59,320 bases of DNA, taken from positions 1-59,320 of the forward strand of contig JAZNBQ010000044.1 in the NCBI GenBank assembly GCA_045587065.1, in the 5' to 3' direction. Below are positions 8,224-17,216 of the stretch, one piece after another. The stretch is from SFWF01 sp045587065 (GTDB taxonomy: Bacteria; Bacillota; Clostridia; Oscillospirales; Acutalibacteraceae). The notes beneath the pieces are model-generated. The model was not told where the DNA came from. It ran no database searches and saw only the letters and a list, made by a program, of their open reading frames with translations. Position 1 is the first letter of the stretch; each line of letters begins with the position of its first letter. Position numbers and translations under genes: made by a program.

Positions 8224-9543
8224 ATGTCTCTTTATGAAAATATAGTAAACGGCCAAGAAAAAATTTCACTAGTGGGCCTTGGTTACGTAGGTATGCCTAT
8301 TGCGGTGGCTTTTGCCAAAAAGGTAAAGGTTGTAGGTTTTGACCTTAATACCAAGAAAATCGAGCTTTATAAAAGCGGAATCGACCCTACCAACGAGGTT
8401 GGTAATGAGGTGATTAAAAACACCACGGTTGAGTTCACTGCAGACGAAACCAAACTTAGAGAGGCAAAATTCCATATAGTTGCAGTTCCTACACCTGTAA
8501 ACGATGACCATACCCCTGACCTTTCTCCAGTGGAAGGTGCTTCTACTATAGTTGGAAGAAATCTTACAAGGGGAAGTATAGTAGTTTATGAGTCTACTGT
8601 TTATCCCGGTGTTACCGAAGACGTTTGCGTTCCTATTCTTGAAAAAGAGTCGGGTCTTAAATGCGGTGTTGACTTTAAGGTTGGCTATAGTCCGGAAAGA
8701 ATCAACCCCGGCGATAAGGTGCACAGACTTGAAACTATTGTAAAAATTGTTTCCGGTATGGACCAAGAATCCCTTGAAGAAATCGCAAAGGTTTACGAAC
8801 TTGTGGTGGAAGCAGGGGTGCACAGAGCAGAATCTATAAAGGTTGCAGAAGCCGCAAAGGTAATTGAAAACAGTCAGCGTGATATTAACATTGCCTTTAT
8901 GAACGAGCTTTCTATTATCTTTAATAAAATGGGAATTGATACTCAGTCGGTGCTAAAAGCCGCAGGAACAAAGTGGAATTTCCTTAAATTCTTCCCCGGT
9001 CTTGTTGGCGGACACTGTATAGGTGTTGACCCATACTATCTTACATATAAAGCTGAACAACTGGGTTATCATAGTCAAATTATTCTTTCAGGACGTAGAA
9101 TTAACGACGATATGGGCAAATATGTTGCAGAGAGCGTTGTTAAAAATCTTATTAAGGCAGATGTGGCTATTAAGAGCGCAAAGGTTGCAATTTTAGGCTT
9201 TACCTTTAAAGAAAACTGCCCTGATACAAGAAACACAAAGATTATTGATATTTATAACGAACTAAAAGAGTACGGCATTACTGCAACAGTTGCTGACCCT
9301 GCGGCAGACGCCGAGGAAGCAAAATGGCTTTACGGTATGGAGTTTGTAGATACGAAAACTATAAGAGACTGTGATGCTGTAATTCTTGCTGTGGCTCACG
9401 AAGAGTTCAAGACCTTGACTCAGGCAGATTTTGATAAGATGTTCAAGGCAGGAGAGAACAATAAAAAGGTTCTTGCCGATATCAAAGGCCTTTTGGACCG
9501 TAAAGAATATGAGGCCGCAGGCTATAATTACTGGAGATTATAA
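8224..9543 (+). CDS. tviB: UDP-N-acetylhexosamine 6-dehydrogenase (TviB/WbpO type)
   Basis: Oxidises C6 of a UDP-HexNAc, most likely UDP-GlcNAc or UDP-GalNAc, to the uronic acid using 2 NAD+. The 439-aa protein has the N-terminal Rossmann motif SLVGLGYVGMPIA (residues about 15-27), the family segment AVPTPVNDDHTPDLSPVE, a YESTVYPGVTED strand, and the catalytic cysteine in GLVGGHCIGVDPYYLTYKA, which separates the TviB/WbpO/CapL group from UDP-glucose dehydrogenases. ATG has AAAGGAG upstream. The 2-bp spacing to the next epimerase gene mirrors the tviB-tviC pairing known from the Vi capsule pathway. Confidence 0.9.
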   Translation: MSLYENIVNGQEKISLVGLGYVGMPIAVAFAKKVKVVGFDLNTKKIELYKSGIDPTNEVGNEVIKNTTVEFTADETKLREAKFHIVAVPTPVNDDHTPDLSPVEGASTIVGRNLTRGSIVVYESTVYPGVTEDVCVPILEKESGLKCGVDFKVGYSPERINPGDKVHRLETIVKIVSGMDQESLEEIAKVYELVVEAGVHRAESIKVAEAAKVIENSQRDINIAFMNELSIIFNKMGIDTQSVLKAAGTKWNFLKFFPGLVGGHCIGVDPYYLTYKAEQLGYHSQIILSGRRINDDMGKYVAESVVKNLIKADVAIKSAKVAILGFTFKENCPDTRNTKIIDIYNELKEYGITATVADPAADAEEAKWLYGMEFVDTKTIRDCDAVILAVAHEEFKTLTQADFDKMFKAGENNKKVLADIKGLLDRKEYEAAGYNYWRL

Positions 9544-9545
9544 TT

Positions 9546-10520
9546 ATGGGCTACAAACATTTAAAATTTCCCCAAAACAGTGTGTTTTTGGTAACAGGCG
9601 CCGCAGGATTTATTGGTTCAAACCTCTGCGAAGCAATACTTAATTTGGGTTATAAGGTAAAGGCTCTTGACGACCTTTCCACAGGCAAACAGAAAAACGT
9701 TGATATGTTTGCAGATAATCCAAACTATACCTTTATAAAGGGAGATATAAAAGACCTTGATACCTGTATTAAGGCCTGCCAGGGTGTAGACTTTGTTCTT
9801 AACCAAGCGGCTTGGGGCAGTGTGCCTCGTTCAATAGAGATGCCCCTTTTCTATTGCAAAAACAATATTGAGGGCACCCTTAATATGATGGAAGCGGCGC
9901 GAATTAACGGAGTTAAAAAGTTTGTCTATGCTTCAAGTTCTTCTGTTTACGGAGACGAGCCAAATCTTCCTAAAACCGAGGGCAGAGAGGGTAACCTCCT
10001 TTCTCCATACGCACTTACTAAACGCTGCGATGAGGAATGGGGAAAACTTTACACCAAGCTTTACGGACTTGATACCTATGGTATGCGTTATTTTAATGTT
10101 TTCGGACGCCGACAGGACCCTGACGGAGCTTATGCCGCAGTTATTCCCAAGTTTTTAAAGCAGTTAATTAACGGCGAGACTCCAACTATTAATGGCGACG
10201 GAAAACAGTCCAGAGATTTTACCTATATAGATAACGTAATAGAGGCAAACCTTAAAGCTTGTCTTGCGCCAAGGGAGGCGGCAGGAGAAGCCTTTAACAT
10301 AGCCTATGGCGGACGTGAATATTTAATAGATATATATTACGGTCTTACAAAAGCATTAGGACTTGACGTTGAGCCTAACTTCGGCCCAGACCGCAAAGGC
10401 GATATCAAGCATTCCAACGCAGACATCTCAAAGGCAAAAAGACTTTTGGGCTATGACCCCGATTATAGTTTTGCTGATGGAATTAAATTGGCTATAGAGT
10501 GGTATAAGGAGAACTTATAA
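9546..10520 (+). CDS. tviC: UDP-HexNAc(A) 4-epimerase (TviC/WbpP type)
   Basis: Extended short-chain dehydrogenase of 324 aa that inverts C4 of UDP-GlcNAc or UDP-GlcNAcA. The NAD motif VTGAAGFIGSN is at residues 16-26, the catalytic Ser lies in YASSSSVYGDEP and the YxxxK in SPYALTKRCDEE. The substrate-lid motif YFNVFGRRQDPDGAYAAVIPKF is characteristic of the WbpP/TviC group. Together with the preceding dehydrogenase it should supply UDP-GalNAcA or UDP-GlcNAcA to the repeat unit. The gap to the previous gene is 2 bp. Confidence 0.9.
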   Translation: MGYKHLKFPQNSVFLVTGAAGFIGSNLCEAILNLGYKVKALDDLSTGKQKNVDMFADNPNYTFIKGDIKDLDTCIKACQGVDFVLNQAAWGSVPRSIEMPLFYCKNNIEGTLNMMEAARINGVKKFVYASSSSVYGDEPNLPKTEGREGNLLSPYALTKRCDEEWGKLYTKLYGLDTYGMRYFNVFGRRQDPDGAYAAVIPKFLKQLINGETPTINGDGKQSRDFTYIDNVIEANLKACLAPREAAGEAFNIAYGGREYLIDIYYGLTKALGLDVEPNFGPDRKGDIKHSNADISKAKRLLGYDPDYSFADGIKLAIEWYKENL

Positions 10521-10523
10521 TTA

Positions 10524-11417
10524 ATGATAAATTTTAAGAAGATTTTAGGGGCAGATTTTAGAAGGAAAATGAGATATGTTTTATCTTTTTTGCCGGATAA
10601 AATGTTTTTACAAATTCATTATTTTCTTACGGTTGGTAAGTTTATCAACTTTAAAAACCCTAAAGGCTTTAATGAAAAATTACAGTGGTTAAAGATAAAT
10701 GACAAAAAAGCAGAATATACAAAACTTGTTGATAAACTTGCTGTTCGCGAACATATAAAAGAAGTTTTGGGTGAGGAGTTTTTATTTCCGCTTTTGGGTG
10801 CTTGGGAGTCTTTTGATGATATTGATTTTGACGCTTTGCCTAATAAATTTGTTTTAAAGTGTAATCACGATTCGGGAAGCACAAAGGTAATTACCAATAA
10901 AGAATCTTTAAGTCAGGAAGATTTAATAAAATTAAAAGAACATTTTTCCATTAGGTTAAAACGCGAATATTTCTTTGCCGGACGTGAATATCCTTATAAA
11001 AACATAAAATCTTATATAATTGCAGAACAGTTTATGGTTGATGAATCTGCACCGGAAAAGAGCATAGAGGACTATAAATTCTTCTGCTTCAATGGCGAAC
11101 CTAAAGTGATGTTTGTGGCTACTGACAGAAATATAGATGTTAAGTTTGATTTCTTCGATATGGAGTTTAACCATCTTGATATAGTAAACATTCATCCTCA
11201 GTCAGGAAAAGAAATTAAAAAGCCTGAAAAGTTTGAAGAAATGAAAGAAATTGCTGCAAAACTGTCTAAAGGTATGAGACAGGTAAGAATAGACCTTTAT
11301 GAGCTGAATGGGAAAATTTATTTTGGCGAATATACCTTCTTCCATGGAGGCGGGTTTAGCCTTTTCTACCCAGAAAAATGGGAAAGAACCCTTGGCGACT
11401 GGATTGATTTAACATAG
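10524..11417 (+). CDS. TupA-like ATP-grasp protein
   Basis: A 297-aa protein of the TupA-like ATP-grasp group (PF14305), annotated as glycosyltransferase-like but having the ATP-grasp fold of carboxylate-amine/thiol ligases. Signature segments are KGFNEKLQWLKINDK, YTKLVDKLAVREHIKE, FVLKCNHDSGST (nucleotide-binding strand), EDYKFFCFNGEPKVMFV, and VRIDLYELNGKIYFGEYTFFHGGG (metal/ATP-binding acidic end). The group name comes from teichuronopeptide synthesis in Bacillus. The ribosome binding site AAGGAG sits about 12 bp before the ATG, a little far. Its neighbours make a uronate, a possible carboxyl acceptor. Catalytic activity is not established for most members. Confidence 0.87.
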   Translation: MINFKKILGADFRRKMRYVLSFLPDKMFLQIHYFLTVGKFINFKNPKGFNEKLQWLKINDKKAEYTKLVDKLAVREHIKEVLGEEFLFPLLGAWESFDDIDFDALPNKFVLKCNHDSGSTKVITNKESLSQEDLIKLKEHFSIRLKREYFFAGREYPYKNIKSYIIAEQFMVDESAPEKSIEDYKFFCFNGEPKVMFVATDRNIDVKFDFFDMEFNHLDIVNIHPQSGKEIKKPEKFEEMKEIAAKLSKGMRQVRIDLYELNGKIYFGEYTFFHGGGFSLFYPEKWERTLGDWIDLT

Positions 11418-11450
11418 AACGAAACGTTTTAAAAGGATGTTTTTGTAAAA

Positions 11451-12587
11451 ATGAAGAAATTGTACAACAGGTTTTTAAATTTTGCCGAGAAAATACCTTT
11501 AAAAATGGAAATTTTTAAAACCTTTATAGCTGAATGGTTTGCAATTTTAAGAAAAAAACCATTATATAAAAATGTTAAGTGGACAAAGCAACAACAAAAA
11601 GAATTTGATGAGTTTTGGAAGAAAAATTACGCCAAAAAGATATCAAATCGTTGGCATAAACTTTATGAAGCATCAAACGGTGTACACCGAGTTGACTATT
11701 TGCCGGAAATAATATACTCCACTAAAATTGAACCTAAGTTTAATAATTATGCCTATAGCAAAGTTTATGCTGATAAAAATTTAAATGAGTTGTTTTTTAA
11801 CAATAAAGCTGAAGGGGTTAGAACGCCAAAATGCTATTTGTCTAATATGCATGGAAGGTTCTATGATGAAAACAGGCATTTGATTTCAAAGGAAAAGGCG
11901 TTAGAACTTTTTTCCAACATAGGCGAGGCGGTAATTAAACCAACGGTAGACTCAAGTTCCGGAAAAAATGTTATTATAGTTAATATGAAGAATGGAATTA
12001 ACGAAAGAAACGGAACTCTTGCTGAAGATATCGTTAATGATTTTTCAAAGAACTTTATTGTTCAAGAAAAAATTTGTCCAAGCAAAGAATTATCAACACT
12101 TTACCCCACAGCTATTAATACTATTCGTACAATCTCTTACATTGTTGGCGAAACAATACATATTGCGCCAATTTCCCTGAGAATTGGCGGTGGCGGAGGA
12201 GAAGTTGATAATATTCACGCCGGAGGCATGTCAATTGCTGTTGACAATAATGGAAACCTCTCAAAATACGCGTATAGGCTTGGTTATGGTGATTCTTTTG
12301 AAAAGTTTGCAGCACATCCTGATACGCAGGTGGTTTTTGAAGGGTATAAATTAAGCTTTGTTGATAAACTTATATCTACAGCAAAGCGCCTACATGAAAT
12401 GGCTGCCAACATTGGCATTATTTCTTGGGATTTTACTGTTGACAGCGAAGGGAATATCGTTGTTATTGAGGCTAATTTTAACGGTCAAAGCGTATGGTTT
12501 CCGCAAATGCTTTCCGGCAATAGTTTTTTTGGAGATAATACCGCAAGTTTACTTACTTGTATTGCACGAAAACAGAAAAGAGTGTGA
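11451..12587 (+). CDS. Sugar-transfer-associated ATP-grasp protein
   Basis: A 378-aa protein matching the sugar-transfer-associated ATP-grasp family (PF14397). After an N-terminal helical part (about 1-100) come ATP-grasp elements: AVIKPTVDSSSGKNVIIV (ATP-binding lysine and glycine loop, near residue 163), FIVQEKI, TAINTIRTISYI, the glycine-rich RIGGGGGEVDNIHAGGM, and ISWDFTVDSEGNIVVIEANFNGQS (metal-binding Glu/Asn). It follows the TupA-like gene by 33 bp. Two unrelated ATP-grasp families side by side suggest successive ligase-type modification of the polymer. The donor and acceptor are unknown. Confidence 0.86.
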   Translation: MKKLYNRFLNFAEKIPLKMEIFKTFIAEWFAILRKKPLYKNVKWTKQQQKEFDEFWKKNYAKKISNRWHKLYEASNGVHRVDYLPEIIYSTKIEPKFNNYAYSKVYADKNLNELFFNNKAEGVRTPKCYLSNMHGRFYDENRHLISKEKALELFSNIGEAVIKPTVDSSSGKNVIIVNMKNGINERNGTLAEDIVNDFSKNFIVQEKICPSKELSTLYPTAINTIRTISYIVGETIHIAPISLRIGGGGGEVDNIHAGGMSIAVDNNGNLSKYAYRLGYGDSFEKFAAHPDTQVVFEGYKLSFVDKLISTAKRLHEMAANIGIISWDFTVDSEGNIVVIEANFNGQSVWFPQMLSGNSFFGDNTASLLTCIARKQKRV

Positions 12588-12590
12588 AAA

Positions 12591-13577
12591 ATGAAAAGAT
12601 TCAGCGTTATAGTACCAGTGTATAATGTTGAAAAATTCTTACCTGAATGTATTGATAGCATATTGTCGCAAACTTTTGACAATTATGAAGTTGTTTTAGT
12701 TGATGATGGGTCGCCAGATAATAGCGGACATATATGTGACGAATACGCCCTTAAACATTCTCAAATAAAGGTTGTTCATAAAGAAAATGGCGGACTTTCA
12801 GACGCACGTAATTTTGGTATAAATGCAGCCGAAGGCGAATATTTGATTTTCATCGATAGCGATGACTTTTATGATGATACAGAATTTTTTGCTAAACTTG
12901 ACAAACTTATATCAGAGTTTAATGCTGATGTTGCTGTTTATTCTATGAAGCATTTTTTTAATAATGTAAGAAATTATGTTCCATCAAAGGTTGATTTTAT
13001 CGACAATAAATGGAATTCTTTTGATAGTTACGAACAAACGATATGCGAATTGCTTCGTGAAAACAAGCTTATAATTAGCGCTTGTTCAAACGCTGTAAAG
13101 CGAGAGTTGATTTTAGATAAACAACTATTTTTCAAAAAGGGCATAGTTTCAGAAGACATCGACTGGGCTATGAGATTATATTCAAATAATCTCAGTATGG
13201 CCTTTCTTAGTGAACAACCTTACATATATCGTGCCGGGAGAGAAGGTTCTATTACCAGCACTATGAAGGAAAAGAACTTTATTGATCTTTTTGACATTAT
13301 TGCAAATTACGCTAATAAATTTTCTTCCAGTGATAACAAAGTGGAAAATTTATTATTAAATTATATTTCTTATCAGTATGTTGTTCTTTGTGGACTTATT
13401 GTACGAGCTACTAATAAAAAGTTTAAGACAGATTTTATTAAAAAGCTTATTAAGTATAAGTGGCTGATGCAATATGATATGTGTCCAAAAGTAAAGAAGG
13501 CTAAAAAAGTTTTTGCAATATTTGGACTTCGTGTAATGATTAAAGTTATGGGTTTATATATCAGATTTGGGAGATAA
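12591..13577 (+). CDS. Family 2 glycosyltransferase
   Basis: A 328-aa GT-A fold transferase. The N-terminal 110 residues are canonical: SVIVPVYNVEKFLPECIDSIL, VVLVDDGSPDNSG (nucleotide-binding Asp), ENGGLSDARNFGI, and the DxD-type metal site FIDSDDFY near residue 92. A conserved ED acid pair (VSEDIDWAMRLY) is consistent with the general base. No membrane segment is seen apart from a weakly hydrophobic C-terminus. The ribosome binding site is weak and the gap to the previous stop is 3 bp, so translation is probably coupled. It adds one sugar in repeat-unit assembly; identity unknown. Confidence 0.9.
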   Translation: MKRFSVIVPVYNVEKFLPECIDSILSQTFDNYEVVLVDDGSPDNSGHICDEYALKHSQIKVVHKENGGLSDARNFGINAAEGEYLIFIDSDDFYDDTEFFAKLDKLISEFNADVAVYSMKHFFNNVRNYVPSKVDFIDNKWNSFDSYEQTICELLRENKLIISACSNAVKRELILDKQLFFKKGIVSEDIDWAMRLYSNNLSMAFLSEQPYIYRAGREGSITSTMKEKNFIDLFDIIANYANKFSSSDNKVENLLLNYISYQYVVLCGLIVRATNKKFKTDFIKKLIKYKWLMQYDMCPKVKKAKKVFAIFGLRVMIKVMGLYIRFGR

Positions 13578-13580
13578 TTT

Positions 13581-14879
13581 ATGAGAATTTTAGTTGTTTC
13601 GGCTACACCCTGGAACAATAATAATAGCTTTGGAATATCATATAGCAACATTTTTAAAGGTATTAATGATATGGAATTTGCGAATATTTCATTTAGCAGA
13701 ATTCTTGAACAGACAGATAGTGAAATTGTTTCTAAAAGCTTCCAAATTACCCCTAAAATGCTTGTTAAAAATCTTATTAATAAAAAAGCACATGTTGGTG
13801 TTCAGGGCTATGTTTCGATTGAAAAACAAAATGAACAAAATATTGAACAAACTACAGTTTTAAAATTTGCAAAAAAAAGAAGATGGCAGATTCTTTTTTG
13901 GGCAAGAGACTTAATTTGGAAAATCGGACGTTGGAAATCTCAGGAACTTATAGATTTTATTGACGATTTTAACCCTGATATGCTTTTTGTTCCAATATAT
14001 TTTTCCAGTTACCTTAATGATATTTTGCAATTTATAAAGGAATATACCAATGTTCCAATGATTGGATATATATCGGACGACTGCTATACATTAAGGCAAT
14101 TTTCCTTGTCCCCTCTTTATTGGATTGACAGACTTTATAAACGTCGCAAGGTAAGAAAGAGTATAGAACAGTGTGAGCTTTTATATGTAATTTCCGATAT
14201 ACAAAAGGAGGAGTATGAAAAAATATTTACTCCGCCTTGCAAAATTTTAACCAAGTGTGCGGATTTTAGCGGAGAAGCGCCCCTGAGCAATATATCAGAG
14301 GATGAACTTCACCTTGTTTATGCCGGCAACATAAGCAAAGGCAGAGGGGAATCCCTTTCTTATATTACCGAAGCGGTTGAGGCTTTAAACAAAGAAGGAA
14401 AAAACATAAAGTTTGACATATATAGCGGCACACCTTTAACAAAAAAACTTAACGAATCTTTAAATCGACAGGGAAGCGCTTTTCGCGGCAGAGTATCTTA
14501 CGAAGAGGTAAGAGAGTCTGAAAAAAACGCAGATATTGTAATACATGTTGAGGGACTGTCTTTAAAAGAACGTTTAGCGGTTCACCAGTCTTTTTCAACA
14601 AAGCTTGTTGACTTTTTTGAAATGGGCAAATGTATCTTTGCGGTGGGCTCTTATGATGAAGCATTTGCAAAGCATCTTATAGACAACGATGCGGCGGTTG
14701 TTGCAACACGCAGAGAAGAAGTTTATAGTAAACTAAAAAATCTTATAGAAAACAAAGAACTTATTCGTCTATATGGCAAAAAAGCTTATGAATGTGGCAG
14801 ACGTCATCACGAAAAAACAAAAATCAAAAAGATGTTGCACGATGATATTGTTTGTGCAATTGAATCTAAAATAAAGTAA
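13581..14879 (+). CDS. GT-B glycosyltransferase (family 4-like)
   Basis: A 432-aa GT-B protein with an unusually divergent N-terminal half (WNNNNSFGISYSNIFKGI; lysine-rich middle near 90-120). The C-terminal half has LVYAGNISKGRGESLSYI and a degenerate donor site where the usual EX7E is replaced by HQSFSTKLVDFFEMGKCIFAVG, as in several capsule glycosyltransferases. GGGAGA precedes the ATG, with a 3-bp gap from the GT2 gene. Its A+T content looks higher than in the flanking cap genes. The sugar is not deducible. Confidence 0.72.
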   Translation: MRILVVSATPWNNNNSFGISYSNIFKGINDMEFANISFSRILEQTDSEIVSKSFQITPKMLVKNLINKKAHVGVQGYVSIEKQNEQNIEQTTVLKFAKKRRWQILFWARDLIWKIGRWKSQELIDFIDDFNPDMLFVPIYFSSYLNDILQFIKEYTNVPMIGYISDDCYTLRQFSLSPLYWIDRLYKRRKVRKSIEQCELLYVISDIQKEEYEKIFTPPCKILTKCADFSGEAPLSNISEDELHLVYAGNISKGRGESLSYITEAVEALNKEGKNIKFDIYSGTPLTKKLNESLNRQGSAFRGRVSYEEVRESEKNADIVIHVEGLSLKERLAVHQSFSTKLVDFFEMGKCIFAVGSYDEAFAKHLIDNDAAVVATRREEVYSKLKNLIENKELIRLYGKKAYECGRRHHEKTKIKKMLHDDIVCAIESKIK

Positions 14880-14916
14880 ACAGAAAAATTTAAATTAAGT
14901 GAGGGGAGGGTGTCCG

Positions 14917-15960
14917 ATGCTTTATGCATGTATAGCGCTTATACTTTTTGCAGGAGTTGTTTTTTCTCAAAGAAATAAAGTTAGTGGCAAAGCCGCTTTT
15001 GTAATTTTTGCTTTTGCTGTCTTATTCTTATATTCTGCCCTTAGAGACCCCTCTCTTTCGGGTGACCTAAAAAGTTATGTATCAAGGTTTGATGTCTATT
15101 CTTCGTATAGTTTTAATCAAATTATTTCGCTGTATGATAGAGGTATTAAGAGCCCAACGTATCACGTATTAGGCTGGCTTTTCAGTAGAGTGTTTCCTTA
15201 CAGTCAGGCGTGGGTAGCGTTCCTTGCAGCGATTTACCTTATAGTCGTTTCTGTTATAATTTTTACTGAGTCAGAAAAACCCGTCTTGAGTTATATTATG
15301 TTTTTGTCCTTGGGCTTTTTCGCTTTCAGCCTTACTGGAATGAGACAGACTGTTGCAATGGCTATTACAACACTGGCTTTTTATGCCATTAGAGATCGAA
15401 AGCCCATTAGATTTGTTTTGCTCGTTTTATTTGCTTCACTTTTTCACGCCTCTGCTATAATTTTTATTATAATTTACCCATTGGCCAGAAGAAAACTAGG
15501 GCTTTTGCATCTGGCCATAGTTGGTGGTATGTTTGCGCTTTTCTTTTTCGGACAGTCTTTAGTCAGAGAATGGATTGCCCTTGCTTTTGAGGACAGTTAT
15601 TTGGCAGAATATGCAGAGCATGAGGTGGCTTTATCAGTTTCGGGATTTGTAATACAAGCTGTTATGTTTGTGTTTGCGTTAAGTTATTATAGAAGGGTTA
15701 TTGCGAAAAACGACAACGCTATAATCTTATTTAATTTATGTTTTATAGGTCTTATGTTCCAATTGTTTTCCTCTATGGTGGCAGAGGCTTTTCGTGTGAG
15801 TATGTATTTCTCTTTCTTTAATATTTTATTAATTCCGCTATGTATAAATGCAGAGAAAGATTATCAGATAAAGGCTTATGAAACGGTGTTTATTCCAATA
15901 ATCTTTATTCTATATCTTGTAACCAAAGGCTTACCAGAGTATCAGTTCTTTTGGTTGTAA
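14917..15960 (+). CDS. EpsG-family polysaccharide polymerase
   Basis: A polytopic membrane protein of 347 aa with 9-10 hydrophobic stretches, fitting the EpsG family (PF14897), the Wzy-like polymerases of Bacillota exopolysaccharide loci. Family-typical segments are SALRDPSLSGDLKSYVSRFD near the N-terminus, FSLTGMRQTVAMAI and ASLFHASAIIF. It should link flipped repeat units on the outer membrane face of the cytoplasmic membrane. The frame is open from GTG 14899, but GAGGGGAGGG at 14901-14910, six bases before ATG 14917, fixes the start there. It is the only polymerase candidate in the cluster. Confidence 0.85.
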   Translation: MLYACIALILFAGVVFSQRNKVSGKAAFVIFAFAVLFLYSALRDPSLSGDLKSYVSRFDVYSSYSFNQIISLYDRGIKSPTYHVLGWLFSRVFPYSQAWVAFLAAIYLIVVSVIIFTESEKPVLSYIMFLSLGFFAFSLTGMRQTVAMAITTLAFYAIRDRKPIRFVLLVLFASLFHASAIIFIIIYPLARRKLGLLHLAIVGGMFALFFFGQSLVREWIALAFEDSYLAEYAEHEVALSVSGFVIQAVMFVFALSYYRRVIAKNDNAIILFNLCFIGLMFQLFSSMVAEAFRVSMYFSFFNILLIPLCINAEKDYQIKAYETVFIPIIFILYLVTKGLPEYQFFWL

Positions 15961-15984
15961 ATGTTTGTATAAAGGAGCACTAAC

Positions 15985-17202
15985 TTGAAGATTCTACAAA
16001 TAAATGCGGTGAATGTCGTTGCTTCAACAGGGCGGACTTGTCAGGAGATGGCAGTGCTTTTAAGAGAGCACGGACACGACTCTGTAACAGCATATTCTAA
16101 AGGGCTTTCAGATAATGCAGAAAAAGAATTTTTTATTGGAAATAGCTATGATATAAAATTCCATGGATTGCTTTCAAGAATTAGCGGGAAACAGGGCTAT
16201 TTTTCCTGCCTTGTTACAAAAAAACTTTTAAATTTTACGGATGAATATGAGCCAGATGTAGTGGTGCTAAGAAATCTTCACGCAAACTACATAAATTTAC
16301 CAATGCTACTTAAATATCTTGCAAAAAAAGATATTGCTACAGTCGTGGTTTTGCATGATTGTTGGTTTTACACAGGAAAGTGTTGTCACTATACCATACA
16401 GGGATGTTACAAATGGCAGGAACAGTGCGGAAATTGTCCTCAGCTTAATAAATACAATAAAAGTTGGTTTTTTGATAAAACAAAAGAAATGCTAAAAGAC
16501 AAAAAAGAGCTGTTTTCAGCAATTCCTCGACTTGCGGTTGTTGGTGTTTCTGAATGGATAACCAACGAAGCAAGAAAAGCACCTGTTTTCAGTAATGCTA
16601 AAGTTTTTAAAAGAATTTATAATTGGATTGACACAGAAAAATTTTCGCCTAAAGATACAGAAAAGCTTCGGGAAAAATTAGGCCTTAAGGACAAAAAGGT
16701 GATTTTATCGGTTGCAAGCGGTTGGAATAAAGAAAAAGGAATTGACACAGTTCTGAAAATCGCAAAAGACCTGAAAGAAGATGAAAAATATCTGCTTGTT
16801 GGTAATGTGGGAAACATTGATTTGCCTGAAAACATGTTGCATATCCCTACGACAAGTTCTATTGAAGAGTTAGTTCAGTATTATTCTTTGGCTGATGTTT
16901 TTGTCCAGCCCTCTCTTGAGGAAACTTTTGGCAAAGTAACGGCAGAGGCGCTTTCTTGCGGAACCCCTGTTGTTTGCTTTAATTCTACTGCTAATCCGGA
17001 GCTTGTCGGAGAGGCTTGTGGAGCAGTAGCAGAGGTTGGAAATTTGGAAAATATGCTCTTAAAAATAAGGCAAATTTTATCTGCAAACAAGCAAAAATAT
17101 TCGCAAGAATGCAGAAAATTTGCAAAACTAAGTTTTGATAAACAAAAAAATTTACAGGAATATGAGGCGCTTTGCAAAAAGCTTTTAAATTATAAATTCT
17201 GA
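15985..17202 (+). CDS. Family 4 glycosyltransferase
   Basis: A 405-aa GT-B transferase. The N-terminal part has ILQINAVNVVASTGRTCQEMA and the cysteine-rich HDCWFYTGKCCHYT, GCYKWQEQCGNCPQL segment characteristic of a capsule glycosyltransferase subgroup. The C-terminal domain has VILSVASGWNKEKGID and the EX7E motif in SLEETFGKVTAEALSCGTPV. It starts with TTG, preceded by AAAGGAG with an 8-bp spacing. It lies 24 bp after the polymerase gene. The function of the conserved cysteines is unknown. Confidence 0.88.
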   Translation: MKILQINAVNVVASTGRTCQEMAVLLREHGHDSVTAYSKGLSDNAEKEFFIGNSYDIKFHGLLSRISGKQGYFSCLVTKKLLNFTDEYEPDVVVLRNLHANYINLPMLLKYLAKKDIATVVVLHDCWFYTGKCCHYTIQGCYKWQEQCGNCPQLNKYNKSWFFDKTKEMLKDKKELFSAIPRLAVVGVSEWITNEARKAPVFSNAKVFKRIYNWIDTEKFSPKDTEKLREKLGLKDKKVILSVASGWNKEKGIDTVLKIAKDLKEDEKYLLVGNVGNIDLPENMLHIPTTSSIEELVQYYSLADVFVQPSLEETFGKVTAEALSCGTPVVCFNSTANPELVGEACGAVAEVGNLENMLLKIRQILSANKQKYSQECRKFAKLSFDKQKNLQEYEALCKKLLNYKF

Positions 17203-17216
17203 AAGGAAATTTTATC

